A DNA stretch of 64,000 nucleotides from a virus. Position numbers and translations under genes: made by a program. Shown here one piece after another: positions 31,667 through 40,418 of the stretch (positions within the stretch are counted from its first letter, which is position 1; the number at the start of each line of letters is the position of its first letter). A model generated the notes under the pieces. The model saw nothing but the letters and a program-made list of their open reading frames with translations, searched no databases and had not been told where the DNA came from. The stretch is taken from positions 16,282 through 80,281 of the IMG/VR virus record IMGVR_UViG_3300014962_000004. One strand, 5' to 3'.

Positions 31667-34600
31667 CTAGCGCAGATAATTTGGGGTGATCGTGCAGCCG
31701 AACGCGTAAGCGTTGGGGCTGTTGATCACCGCCTGGATCTGCATCTGCTTGACCGGCTCGCTGGTGGTCACGATGGCCTCGGACTTGGTGTACCGCAGGT
31801 CGGTCACCTCCACCGGCTCGGCCCCGCTGATCAGGTCACCGTTCTGGTCGTAAACCGGCGGCTCGCCCAGCCGGGCGAAGTACCGGATCGGCGTGGTCTC
31901 GGTGTAGAGGTCGGAGACGTACAGCTCTTCCTCCTCGGATCCCTCGACGGTCAGCTCGGCGGTGTACTGCTGGCGCGGAGTGCCCGGCACGCTGGCCGAG
32001 AAATCGTCGACCCACACCGAGCCGCCGGTGCCCGCCGACGCGGGCACTACAACCTGGAACGCCACCGAGACAATGCCGCGCCCCTCCGGCACGGTCACCG
32101 AAGTCGCCACCGGCTGCCAGGTGCTGCCGCTGCTGGCCGCAGAGATCGCCGCCGTCGAGGCGTTCACCGTGAGGTCCGAGGTGTCGACCACGTCTCCGGC
32201 CAGGTTGTAGAACACCGGCCTGACCGAAATGTTTCCGCTCGCGGTCAGCCCGGACCAGTTCACCCACGCCGAGGCGCTGACGGTGGTGTTGGTCAGCAGA
32301 TCCATCGGTTCGCCGGTCAGCGTCGACTCGGTGCCGTTGGTGGCCAGCTTGGCCGAATACAGCCCGGTGTAGCCCTTGTCCGAAACCGCCGTCCAGGTGC
32401 CTCCGTGCGGGATCCAGCCGTCGAGGCCGAGATCGAAGCTGGCGTTGGCCAGCGGCTCGGGAATCTCGGCGAACGCGGTCGCAATGTCGATCCACCGCCC
32501 GGCGGGCGCGGAGCTGACGCTGCGGAAGATCTCCGGCATGTTGGTTTCGGCCCGCAGCGGGATCCCGGCTCCCAGGAACCGGTACAACCCGTTCTCCACC
32601 ACGTCGTCCTGGCCGGTGAGGTTCAGCAGGGTGTTCTCGGCCACCGCCTGTCCGCCGATCTCGGCAGGCGGGTTGACGACGTTGACGTTGGTGCTGACCG
32701 TGACCTGCTCCGTCACGTCCGGCGGAGTCACCGAGACCGGCTGCAGCGGCACCGACGCACCCTGCCAGCGATACAGGCCGTTGTCGATGGTGTCGTCCTG
32801 GTTGCCCAGGTAGACCAACGTGTTGGCCGACAGCGTGATGCCGTTGATGGATCCGCCCGGCGCGGCCAGGTTGACGTGGCTGGTGGCCACCACGCGCGGG
32901 GTGCCCAGCTTCTCTTCGAGGATCACCGCGCCGTCGCTGCGCTTGAGCCGCAGGATGATGTTGTTGCCGGTCTGCTTGGGGCGGTAGATCACCGCGCCGA
33001 TCCGGAACTTCGCGCCGGGCACGAAATTGAGCCACTGCTGCAGCTGGATCCCGGCCTGGCCGCTTCCGGCGGCGCGGGTGAAGTGCACCACCCGCTTACC
33101 CAGGTAGCGCCGGTTGTTGTCGACGTTGATGGCCACGAGGGCATACGAGGTGCCCCAGTCGGTCTCCGCGTCGGCCCACGTGGCCAGCGCGTCGGCCCAG
33201 CTGCCCTTGGGGATCTTGGCCGGGATCACGCCGAAGTACGGCGACAGCTCGGTGTCTTTGATCAGGTCGGTGTTTTCGTCGATGTCGACCCACAGCGAGT
33301 TGGATCGCGCCAAGCCGGAGTCCTGGAAGGTCAACGTCACCTTGCTGAAATCGGACTGGCTGATCAGTTCTTTGGAGGTCAGCACGCCCGGCGTGGACGG
33401 CAATGCCGCCGTGACCGGGTCGCTGTAGATGACTTGCGTGCCCTCGGAGTCGGTGACCTCCCGCTTGAACCGCTGAATGTTGGTAAACACCCAATGGTCT
33501 TCGGTGTAGTGCGGGAAGCTGTAGACTGCCGTGTCCTCACCGGCCACATACGACGACCGGTATGGCTGCACCTCACGCACCCCGGCGAAGTAGGCGATGG
33601 CCGCGTCACGCTTGACCGTCTTCCACTCGTAGCGGTGCACCTGAGTCGTGTTGAACCGAAGCCGTGATTCCAGCGTGAGCTTGCGCTCGGTAACCGTCTG
33701 GGTGTCGGTCAGCTTTCGCATCACCGAGGCCGGAACCTTCAGCTGCTGTCCCGGATAGATCCACCAGTCGGTGCCCCGGATCGGCATGGTGCCCATCGAG
33801 TTCACCTTGGTGATCGAGTCCGGGTTTGCCTCTTCGATTTCTTTCCACGGCACGTCGACGTAAGGCTGAATCGCTTGCAGCCCTTCGGCTTTGATGATCG
33901 TGTTGTATTGATCTTGCGCCAGCACGTAGGGCTGCATTGCGTCGCGCGCGTACACGTATCTGCTGGCGGCTTCGATGCGGGTGGTGTCGGTCAGCGCGGT
34001 CTTACCCTTGTTCGGCAGCGTGTCTGCCAGATAAGGCTGTCCGGCGCTGATGAGCACCGGCGGAACCTGCGGCCCAATCATGTTGCCGATGGCCTGCATC
34101 ACCGAGTTGGGGTCAAGCCAGTTGACCGACCGCACGCCGTTGAGCGAAATGAACGTGCCCATTCCGAGGAACCCGCCCTGGCCGGTGTAGAGCCGCGCTC
34201 CCAGGCTGGAGGACTGAGTCACCGAGATCGGGTAGGTCTGGTACTTGACTTCGATGCCGGATTCGTAGATCGGGTAGGGCTGCTCGGTAAGGTTGGTGAA
34301 TTCGAGCTTGAGGTATTTCATCGAAATGGGTTGCGGCAGATGCAGCATGCCCTTGATGGCGACGTAGTTCCGCCAAATCGGGGTCCATTCCTTGTCTTCG
34401 AAGTGCGACTTGTCCGAGCCGCCGGAGCCGTGCTCGCGCGAGACGAACGGGGCGGCGTAGATCGCGTTGTCCAGGCTGGTGGACGGGTACTTGCCATCGT
34501 CGCCGACGATCACCGGATCCGGGTCGCAGTACAGCGTGGGGTTGGCCAGGAACGCCGTTGTTCCGGTGGTGTAGCTGGCCATTTTGACGATCAAGTTGCT

Positions 34601-36130
34601 GATCGTGCCCCGGAAGTTGTTGACCTGAGCCGGACCGTCAAAGCTGATCAGCTGCGGAAGGTTGGTCACCTGCTGATCGAGGCTGGCGATCTCCCGCCCC
34701 CGACTGTCGAGCACCTTGAGGTACACCTTGGGGTTAGGCAGGTATTTCCATCCGGCGACCACCTTGATCGCGTCGCCCGCCGCCCACTCCTGGCTGATCG
34801 CGCCGGTCGACCACACACGGGAGTCGGTGCCGCTGGACAGCTGCAAGGAGAAGGTGCGCAGCACGGGATCGTAGAACAGCGACGGCTTGTACGCGGTGTT
34901 GGTCGGCTCTCCGGCCTGAAACAGGGTGGGGTTCTGCGCCAGCTGCGGATCCGAGGACGTGGAAAAGTTGGGTTTCCACTCCACGCCGATCCATGCGTCC
35001 TGATTGCCGTGCGGGCCGACCGTCAGCGGCCAGCGGTAGAAACTGTCGGCGGTTCCGGTGGCGGTGTCAACCAGACCCTTGCCGGGGCGATGCTCGACGT
35101 TGACCACCGACGGCACGCCGATCTGGTACTTGGAATTGACCGCCGGTGCGCGGCCCGAAGGGAATGTCAGTTCGGTGGCGGTGTTACCGGCAATCTGCAA
35201 TGTCTGACCGTCGGCGGTGAGCAGATAGGCACCCTTGGTGAACCACTGGTTCGTCGTCCAGCTTTTGGTGCTGTCGGTCAGGGTGGTGGTGCTGCTAGCC
35301 GTCACGGCACCGGTGGCCAGGATGGTGAATGCGCTGGGGGCCAGCGTGATCGGCGATAGCTCACGCATGCCGACGGTGCCGTCAGAGGTGTAGTACATGT
35401 TGAGGTGCTGTCCGGCGTAGACCGGATCCAGATACACCCGGTCAATGACCTGCGCCGCGCCGTTTTCGTCGCGCACGTCCAGGTACAGCGACACCACCGC
35501 CGCCGGGTCGGGCTGCGGTGCTGAGCGCCAGAACGTGGTGTAGTTGTCGTCGGCTGCCTGAGACGCGTCCCAGTCCCGGATAAATTTCGAGACCGTGTTG
35601 CCCATCACGTCGGTCTCGTCCTCGAAAGAACCGCCCAGATGGCGGTCGTAGACGTTGCGCCGGATCAGGGTGTTCTTCAGGCCGACCGGATAGGGGGTGG
35701 TGTCCAGCACGCCGTCGGCATAGCGGGTCAGTCGAATCTGTACTTTTTTGGCGACAATCGGGTAACAGTGCGTGGCCCACTTGAACCAGCTCTTGGTGTC
35801 GGATCGGTCGACACGAACCTTCAGCGGTACCCGTTCCGGATCAAGGATCGGTCGCCAGTTGTTGGAGCGGTCCTGATACCACAGTTCAGCGACGCACGGT
35901 ACTCGCAGCACGTCGAGGGCGATTTCGGACACCGACATCGGAAGACGGAACGTGACGGTGACGCACTCGGTCTCCGATGACGTGCCGACCCGATGCTGAC
36001 TGAACCATTCCCGGTTTCCGGTGTCGGATAGCTCGTTGTTCGAATCCTGTTCCTTGCCAAGGATTTTCAGCAGCAGCTGAACCAGCGGCAGCGAATAGTG
36101 ATAGTCGTAATAGAAATTCGTCTTAGCCAC
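31667..36130 (-). CDS. Large baseplate/tail-fibre protein, 1487 aa
   Basis: The protein is almost entirely beta-rich. It contains two copies of a recurrent tail module (VNLAAPGGSINGITL, then QDDTIDNGLYRWQGASVPL, about residues 1080-1130, and QDDVVENGLYRFLGAGIPL, about 1143-1190) related to a segment in the sheath protein. A carbohydrate-binding-like domain follows (NASFDLGLDGWIPHGGTW to SVWVDDFSASVPG), resembling CBM4/9-type lectin folds. It lies at the end of the baseplate operon after the J protein. It could be the wedge or fibre that contacts the cell. GTG at 36130 with GAAGGGA upstream. Confidence 0.65.
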   Translation of the reverse strand: MAKTNFYYDYHYSLPLVQLLLKILGKEQDSNNELSDTGNREWFSQHRVGTSSETECVTVTFRLPMSVSEIALDVLRVPCVAELWYQDRSNNWRPILDPERVPLKVRVDRSDTKSWFKWATHCYPIVAKKVQIRLTRYADGVLDTTPYPVGLKNTLIRRNVYDRHLGGSFEDETDVMGNTVSKFIRDWDASQAADDNYTTFWRSAPQPDPAAVVSLYLDVRDENGAAQVIDRVYLDPVYAGQHLNMYYTSDGTVGMRELSPITLAPSAFTILATGAVTASSTTTLTDSTKSWTTNQWFTKGAYLLTADGQTLQIAGNTATELTFPSGRAPAVNSKYQIGVPSVVNVEHRPGKGLVDTATGTADSFYRWPLTVGPHGNQDAWIGVEWKPNFSTSSDPQLAQNPTLFQAGEPTNTAYKPSLFYDPVLRTFSLQLSSGTDSRVWSTGAISQEWAAGDAIKVVAGWKYLPNPKVYLKVLDSRGREIASLDQQVTNLPQLISFDGPAQVNNFRGTISNLIVKMASYTTGTTAFLANPTLYCDPDPVIVGDDGKYPSTSLDNAIYAAPFVSREHGSGGSDKSHFEDKEWTPIWRNYVAIKGMLHLPQPISMKYLKLEFTNLTEQPYPIYESGIEVKYQTYPISVTQSSSLGARLYTGQGGFLGMGTFISLNGVRSVNWLDPNSVMQAIGNMIGPQVPPVLISAGQPYLADTLPNKGKTALTDTTRIEAASRYVYARDAMQPYVLAQDQYNTIIKAEGLQAIQPYVDVPWKEIEEANPDSITKVNSMGTMPIRGTDWWIYPGQQLKVPASVMRKLTDTQTVTERKLTLESRLRFNTTQVHRYEWKTVKRDAAIAYFAGVREVQPYRSSYVAGEDTAVYSFPHYTEDHWVFTNIQRFKREVTDSEGTQVIYSDPVTAALPSTPGVLTSKELISQSDFSKVTLTFQDSGLARSNSLWVDIDENTDLIKDTELSPYFGVIPAKIPKGSWADALATWADAETDWGTSYALVAINVDNNRRYLGKRVVHFTRAAGSGQAGIQLQQWLNFVPGAKFRIGAVIYRPKQTGNNIILRLKRSDGAVILEEKLGTPRVVATSHVNLAAPGGSINGITLSANTLVYLGNQDDTIDNGLYRWQGASVPLQPVSVTPPDVTEQVTVSTNVNVVNPPAEIGGQAVAENTLLNLTGQDDVVENGLYRFLGAGIPLRAETNMPEIFRSVSSAPAGRWIDIATAFAEIPEPLANASFDLGLDGWIPHGGTWTAVSDKGYTGLYSAKLATNGTESTLTGEPMDLLTNTTVSASAWVNWSGLTASGNISVRPVFYNLAGDVVDTSDLTVNASTAAISAASSGSTWQPVATSVTVPEGRGIVSVAFQVVVPASAGTGGSVWVDDFSASVPGTPRQQYTAELTVEGSEEEELYVSDLYTETTPIRYFARLGEPPVYDQNGDLISGAEPVEVTDLRYTKSEAIVTTSEPVKQMQIQAVINSPNAYAFGCTITPNYLR

Positions 36131-36134
36131 TGGG

Positions 36135-37610
36135 CTATCCCTTCACAAACAGAGAGGGGTTGCGGATCTCGATGGCGGTGCCGCGCGGCTTGTGCGCGGT
36201 CCAGCTACTAGTCACCGTCGATTCCCGGCTCGGCGCACTGTAGGCAATGGCCAGATCGGGGGTGAAGATCCGCTTGGAATTACTGGTCTTCTGCGCCGGA
36301 AGGCGGTAGCGAAGATCGTTGGCCTCACCGCCCTTGGCAAGCACTTCGGCTTTCTTGGCCGCGACTGCAGCGGCCTGACTGGCGAATGGGAAATGGTAAT
36401 CCGAGTAGTCCTGGGGGTTGAGCGCCGGAGCCTTTTCCGGGGTCAGACCGAACTTGCCGCCCGGATAATTGTCCGGACTGTCCGCCTTGTCGTAAAGCTG
36501 CCAGGGGCCGTATTCCTCGCTCTGCTCATACCATTCCAGCGACGCTTCGGCCTTGACGCTGCCATCCTTCTGCAGGGTGCCGTAGGTGACCTCGTCGATG
36601 GGCGACCGCTTTCCGCCGGACACCAGGTAGAAGTACCCGTACTCCTGGGTGATGTTGAACTGGCCGTAAGGGGCCAGTTCCGGGGTTTTGGAATTCAGCC
36701 AGCGCTCCGAAGGATCCAGGTCGATGGCGAGCAGTTCCGGCGGCGGCAACTGATCAAGCGCCGGGGTGCCGGTGACTATTTTCTCCACCTGGTAGTAGGT
36801 GGAATCGGCGGTGATCGCCCGCATCGAAATCGGGTAATGAACGCTTAGCCCGTTCGGGTCGATGGTGATGACCGTGTCAATGTCGCGGACCTTGTTCAGC
36901 ATTTCCAGCAGCAGCCGGGCCTCGCGCGGGGTGAGGTCTTTCTTGTGCGGTACGACGGTCACCTCGGAGCGCGACTTGACCTGCTGAATCCGCCATCCGG
37001 TCTTGCCCACCAGGAACGCGTCGGCATCGGCCTTGTCATGGAACAGCACCCGATGACCGGTGTTCATCTGCACGACGGCATACGCCGCACCCTCGGCCCG
37101 GCCCAGCGGCTCGCTGATGCCGAAGTTGTCGATCCAGCGCCAGTTCTCGATAACCTGGCAGTCGGAACTGATCGCCGCATGTACGGTCTCGCGAATGCCG
37201 TCTACGGTGTTGCCGTGGCCGCACGCCTTGAAGTATTCGCGGATCCGGCTACGGTATTGCGCGTCTTTGGCGAACACCTCGTTCCACTGATCCGAATCCA
37301 GCTGTTGCTTCATGGGATCGTAGGTGTACGCCTCGGAGGTGGCCCGGCTCAGGAACCGGACATTGCCGAAGATGTAGTCCAGGTCGGATCCGTAAATGCT
37401 GTCCAGCGAACCCGAAAGGCGCTGCAGGAACGCTTGCTTCTTCAGGCTGCCCGCACCGGAATCGCCGCACAGCGCGTCGATGAACCGGTACAACAAGGTG
37501 TTGGTGTTGGTGCCGCTGGAATACACGTTGTAGACGTGCTCGTCGAAGTGCTCCATCCGAAGCTCGGTGGACTTCGGCGGAAACAACGGAAACGGAGTCT
37601 GGGAAGCCAT
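36135..37610 (-). CDS. Baseplate or tail protein, 491 aa
   Basis: Not recognised by motif. It begins MASQTPFPLFPPKSTELRM and is mixed alpha/beta with many aromatic residues. Its position between baseplate J and the 1487-aa protein fits the tail protein I or baseplate wedge slot of contractile phages. ATG at 37610 is preceded by AGGAAGG within the small membrane-peptide gene. Confidence 0.5.
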   Translation of the reverse strand: MASQTPFPLFPPKSTELRMEHFDEHVYNVYSSGTNTNTLLYRFIDALCGDSGAGSLKKQAFLQRLSGSLDSIYGSDLDYIFGNVRFLSRATSEAYTYDPMKQQLDSDQWNEVFAKDAQYRSRIREYFKACGHGNTVDGIRETVHAAISSDCQVIENWRWIDNFGISEPLGRAEGAAYAVVQMNTGHRVLFHDKADADAFLVGKTGWRIQQVKSRSEVTVVPHKKDLTPREARLLLEMLNKVRDIDTVITIDPNGLSVHYPISMRAITADSTYYQVEKIVTGTPALDQLPPPELLAIDLDPSERWLNSKTPELAPYGQFNITQEYGYFYLVSGGKRSPIDEVTYGTLQKDGSVKAEASLEWYEQSEEYGPWQLYDKADSPDNYPGGKFGLTPEKAPALNPQDYSDYHFPFASQAAAVAAKKAEVLAKGGEANDLRYRLPAQKTSNSKRIFTPDLAIAYSAPSRESTVTSSWTAHKPRGTAIEIRNPSLFVKG

Positions 37611-37614
37611 CAGA

Positions 37615-37737
37615 TCACCTTCCTAGACTGACCGCCGCGCCCAGCGCGGCTATCGCGAAGCCGAAAGCCACCAACGCAAGAACCAGACCAATGTAAGCGG
37701 CATGGTGCGGGTCGGGCTTGAGCGGATGCCTGGCCAT
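37615..37737 (-). CDS. 40-aa single-pass membrane peptide within the baseplate operon
   Basis: MARHPLKPDPHHAAY is followed by a 22-residue hydrophobic helix (IGLVLALVAFGFAIAALGA) and a short basic end. ATG at 37737 lies just after the J-protein stop, and its own end carries the AGGAAGG ribosome binding site of the next gene. Possible holin-like or envelope-interacting peptide; no direct evidence for either. Confidence 0.55.
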   Translation of the reverse strand: MARHPLKPDPHHAAYIGLVLALVAFGFAIAALGAAVSLGR

Positions 37738-37740
37738 GGG

Positions 37741-39603
37741 TCATCGGTTAGCCGTCCGGCGGATGATGGCCTCCATGAACACCGGCAACTGGTTGTCGTT
37801 GAGCTTGAAATCCGCTCCGCCCTGAGCGGCTTCGTCATGGATGGCCAGCGGGACGATGTCGGCGCTGTCAACGAAAGTCTGGATTCCGTAGTTGTTCTTG
37901 GTTACGCCGTCGACCTGAACGATGGCTCCGGGGTCGGTCGACTTGGTCAGCTTGACGTTGTCCACGCCAAGCACCTGTCGGACCGCCAGCAGCACGTCAG
38001 ACACCTCGATCCAGGCCCCGTAAGGCAGGCCGGAAAAGTAGGTCTTGAGCTGTTCCTGAACCGCGTTGTTGACCTGCTGCGGCACGAAGCCCCGGTCGTA
38101 TTCCACCGACAGGTAGAGCCGGATGTATTGGTACCCGGCCTGGTGCACCATCACGTCGGTGGCGACCTGCTTGCTGGTCTTGATGACCGCCTGCAACAGC
38201 TGCGGCACCCGGTTGTAGATGTAGGTCAGGGTGACGTTGGTGCCGACCTCGACCCGGTTCGGCATCCACTCAATTCCGGCGATTTCGTAAGGCGTTCCGG
38301 CCAGCAGTGTGGTCGGGTTGGCTCGCAGCTCCGGGGCCGACCGGATCAGGTGGTAATCCACGCCCTGCACGTAGCTGTCGGTGATCGGCACTCCGTCGAT
38401 GACGTTGGTCAGGGTGATGATGGACGGAAAGCTGGTCACCGGCGTGGATCCCAGCCGGGTGAACTTGTGTCCGTTGAGCGGGCTGCCCGGTGTGCCCACG
38501 CGGGCGAAGTTTCCGGCGTAAAGCTGGTCGTTCTCGTCGCTGTTGAGCGTGGTGGCGGTGACTTTGGTGCGCTCGGTGACGGTGTATGGCTCGGCCCCGT
38601 TGACGAACACGTCAACCTTGTTGGTGATGCCGTTCTCCGGGTCGTTGCGGCTGGATCGGGTGGTGTACTCGAATTCCAGATCCACCACGTCACCGACGAC
38701 CATCGCGCCGGTGGGAATCCGGGAGAACTGGGGTCTGCCGGGTGTCGGTCCGCCGACCCACTGATAGTCCACACCGCGCCGGTAGAACACCTCGTCGGAC
38801 TGGCCGAGGTTCTTGTACACGTGCACGTGCCAGTCGCCGTCCCAGGCGTATTTAATGTCGGCGCTGATGTAGGGGTCCATGGTGATGGTCGTGGTGTCGG
38901 GCACGACGATCTGGGTGGCGTATTTCTTGATCGGGCCGAAGCATGCCGCCTTGGACACGTGCTTGTTGGTGTAGCACAGGTTCAGGTACCAGTCCTCGGT
39001 GCCGACCACCGAGCGCAGGAACGTGTTCTTGAACCGCTGGCGCAATTCCGCGTCGGTCTCCACGTCCACGCCGCCGGTAAAGGACTGCAGGTTGGTGACC
39101 GAGGTCGCGCCCAGGATGTCGCCGATGAAGACGATGGTGTCCGGCGGGACGTTGCCGGTAGTGCCGACGATGGTGCATTCCACCGGCACGTCGACGATGT
39201 AGGAGCCAGCCGGGATCATCACGGCCTGGGTAGAGGAGAAGAAGAGCGGGCTTCCCGAGGACGGCAGCGACTGCCGGGTGTAGAACTGGGATCCCAGCGG
39301 GATGTTGATGTCCTGGATGTTGGCCGTGTTCAGCTCTACACGTACCGTTCCGCTGGCCTTGCGGCCCTGTAGCCGCCCGAAACCGAAGATGCCGCAGAAC
39401 TGTTCCAGTTCCAGCCCGGCCTTGCTCTCAATGTCCAGCAGCGACCCGACGAGGTACTGGTCGACGTAGGACTCGCTGATCGCCTCGGCGACCGCATCCA
39501 CAATCTTGCGTTCCGGGGTGCCCAGCTCCAGCGAAAAGCCGGGGGCGGTGACTGCCAGCGTGGCCAGAATTTCCTTAGCCACGATGTCCGGGGTTTTAGC
39601 CAC
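37741..39603 (-). CDS. Baseplate J-like protein, 620 aa
   Basis: Matches the family known from P2 gpJ and T4 gp6: an N-terminal segment (ILATLAVTAPGFSLELGTPE, AEAISESYVDQYLVGSLL), a central FTGGVDVETDAELRQRF region and repeated beta domains. These proteins form the baseplate wedge ring that contacts the sheath. Length is longer than P2 gpJ (about 300) but typical of larger myoviruses. GTG at 39603 precedes the gp25-like gene in the usual operon order. Confidence 0.8.
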   Translation of the reverse strand: MAKTPDIVAKEILATLAVTAPGFSLELGTPERKIVDAVAEAISESYVDQYLVGSLLDIESKAGLELEQFCGIFGFGRLQGRKASGTVRVELNTANIQDINIPLGSQFYTRQSLPSSGSPLFFSSTQAVMIPAGSYIVDVPVECTIVGTTGNVPPDTIVFIGDILGATSVTNLQSFTGGVDVETDAELRQRFKNTFLRSVVGTEDWYLNLCYTNKHVSKAACFGPIKKYATQIVVPDTTTITMDPYISADIKYAWDGDWHVHVYKNLGQSDEVFYRRGVDYQWVGGPTPGRPQFSRIPTGAMVVGDVVDLEFEYTTRSSRNDPENGITNKVDVFVNGAEPYTVTERTKVTATTLNSDENDQLYAGNFARVGTPGSPLNGHKFTRLGSTPVTSFPSIITLTNVIDGVPITDSYVQGVDYHLIRSAPELRANPTTLLAGTPYEIAGIEWMPNRVEVGTNVTLTYIYNRVPQLLQAVIKTSKQVATDVMVHQAGYQYIRLYLSVEYDRGFVPQQVNNAVQEQLKTYFSGLPYGAWIEVSDVLLAVRQVLGVDNVKLTKSTDPGAIVQVDGVTKNNYGIQTFVDSADIVPLAIHDEAAQGGADFKLNDNQLPVFMEAIIRRTANR

Positions 39604-39622
39604 TTCGGCTCCTCACAAAACT

Positions 39623-40072
39623 TTACTTACGATTGGGCGAAATGAAAGTTCCAGCAGCTTGCCCGTTGGCAATCTTGATGGTGGTGTACTGATTAGATCC
39701 GTTGCGGAGCTTGAGGGTCACCCAGATGGTGTCGTAGCTGAGCTTGACCTTGATGTCTTCGACGGACACCAGCAGCTCGCTGTCCGACAGTTTTTCGGGG
39801 TTTTCCTTGAACCGGCGCAGCTGCGCAGCCTGGTAATTCTGCAATACCCGCAGGATCTCGGACTGCACCTGGGCGCGCACCGACTCCGAAGCGATGGTGC
39901 CGATGAAATCTTCGAGGATGGATCCCATGTTCACGTGGAACCGGTCTCCGCCGTAACGCTCCACCAGCCAGCAGTTGATGTCCTGCCGGAGCTTGTCTAC
40001 CCCGTAGACAAGGTCGAGCCGCGACCCCTTGCGGGCCAGATCGCCGTCGACGATGGCCAGGCTGTAGCTCAC
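39623..40072 (-). CDS. gp25/GPW-like baseplate wedge protein, 149 aa
   Basis: Size, position directly before the J protein, and the sequence style (RQDINCWLVERYGGDRFHV, then NMGSILEDFIGT, and a C-terminal beta part SYDTIWVTLKLR) fit the T4 gp25/P2 gpW lysozyme-like baseplate family. GTG at 40072 with GGAGG eight bases upstream. The catalytic Glu of lysozymes is not expected in this family. Confidence 0.75.
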   Translation of the reverse strand: MSYSLAIVDGDLARKGSRLDLVYGVDKLRQDINCWLVERYGGDRFHVNMGSILEDFIGTIASESVRAQVQSEILRVLQNYQAAQLRRFKENPEKLSDSELLVSVEDIKVKLSYDTIWVTLKLRNGSNQYTTIKIANGQAAGTFISPNRK

Positions 40073-40126
40073 GGTGCGGCCCTCCTATCACTCCTTCTAG
40101 GCGCTGTGCAGGACGGCCACAGGGTG

Positions 40127-40366
40127 TTACTCGACGGGCTGGGCCTCGACGACATCGTTGAGGGTGGCGCGCTTTTCCTCGACCACCGATTCGGTGCGGG
40201 CGCGGCTGGCGGCAGTCAGCAGATCCAGCAGACTGCCCCCGTTGCCGCCCTCACGAGCGATCCTGCCCTCGATCTTGACCCCGTTGGGGCCGTCGGTGAA
40301 GTTGACTTCGGCGAACTCGCCGTTGACCCACTCGGAGCCGTTGACCTCGATGCGCAGGTGTTTCAT
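40127..40366 (-). CDS. Small structural or assembly protein, 79 aa
   Basis: A beta-rich first half (MKHLRIEVNGSEWVNGEF) and a helical, acidic second half. Lies between the esterase-like protein and the gp25-like gene. ATG at 40366. No family recognised. Confidence 0.5.
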   Translation of the reverse strand: MKHLRIEVNGSEWVNGEFAEVNFTDGPNGVKIEGRIAREGGNGGSLLDLLTAASRARTESVVEEKRATLNDVVEAQPVE

Positions 40367-40418
40367 GCTGTTGTCCTTACTTAGGAGTCGGGTGGAATCA
40401 GTGTAGCGGGAGCGTCGC

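Noticed and set aside
32405-35359. Very long plus-strand frames opposite the 1487-aa baseplate gene
   Set aside because: Same antisense-frame artefact; no ribosome binding sites and no recognisable protein features.
36035-36055. GTTCGAATCC, resembling a tRNA T-arm
   Set aside because: It lies inside the coding sequence of the 1487-aa gene and no acceptor or anticodon arm pairs around it.
37650-37871. 73-aa minus-strand frame over the J-protein end
   Set aside because: It overlaps both the J gene and the 40-aa peptide in another frame and is Ser/Arg-rich without support.
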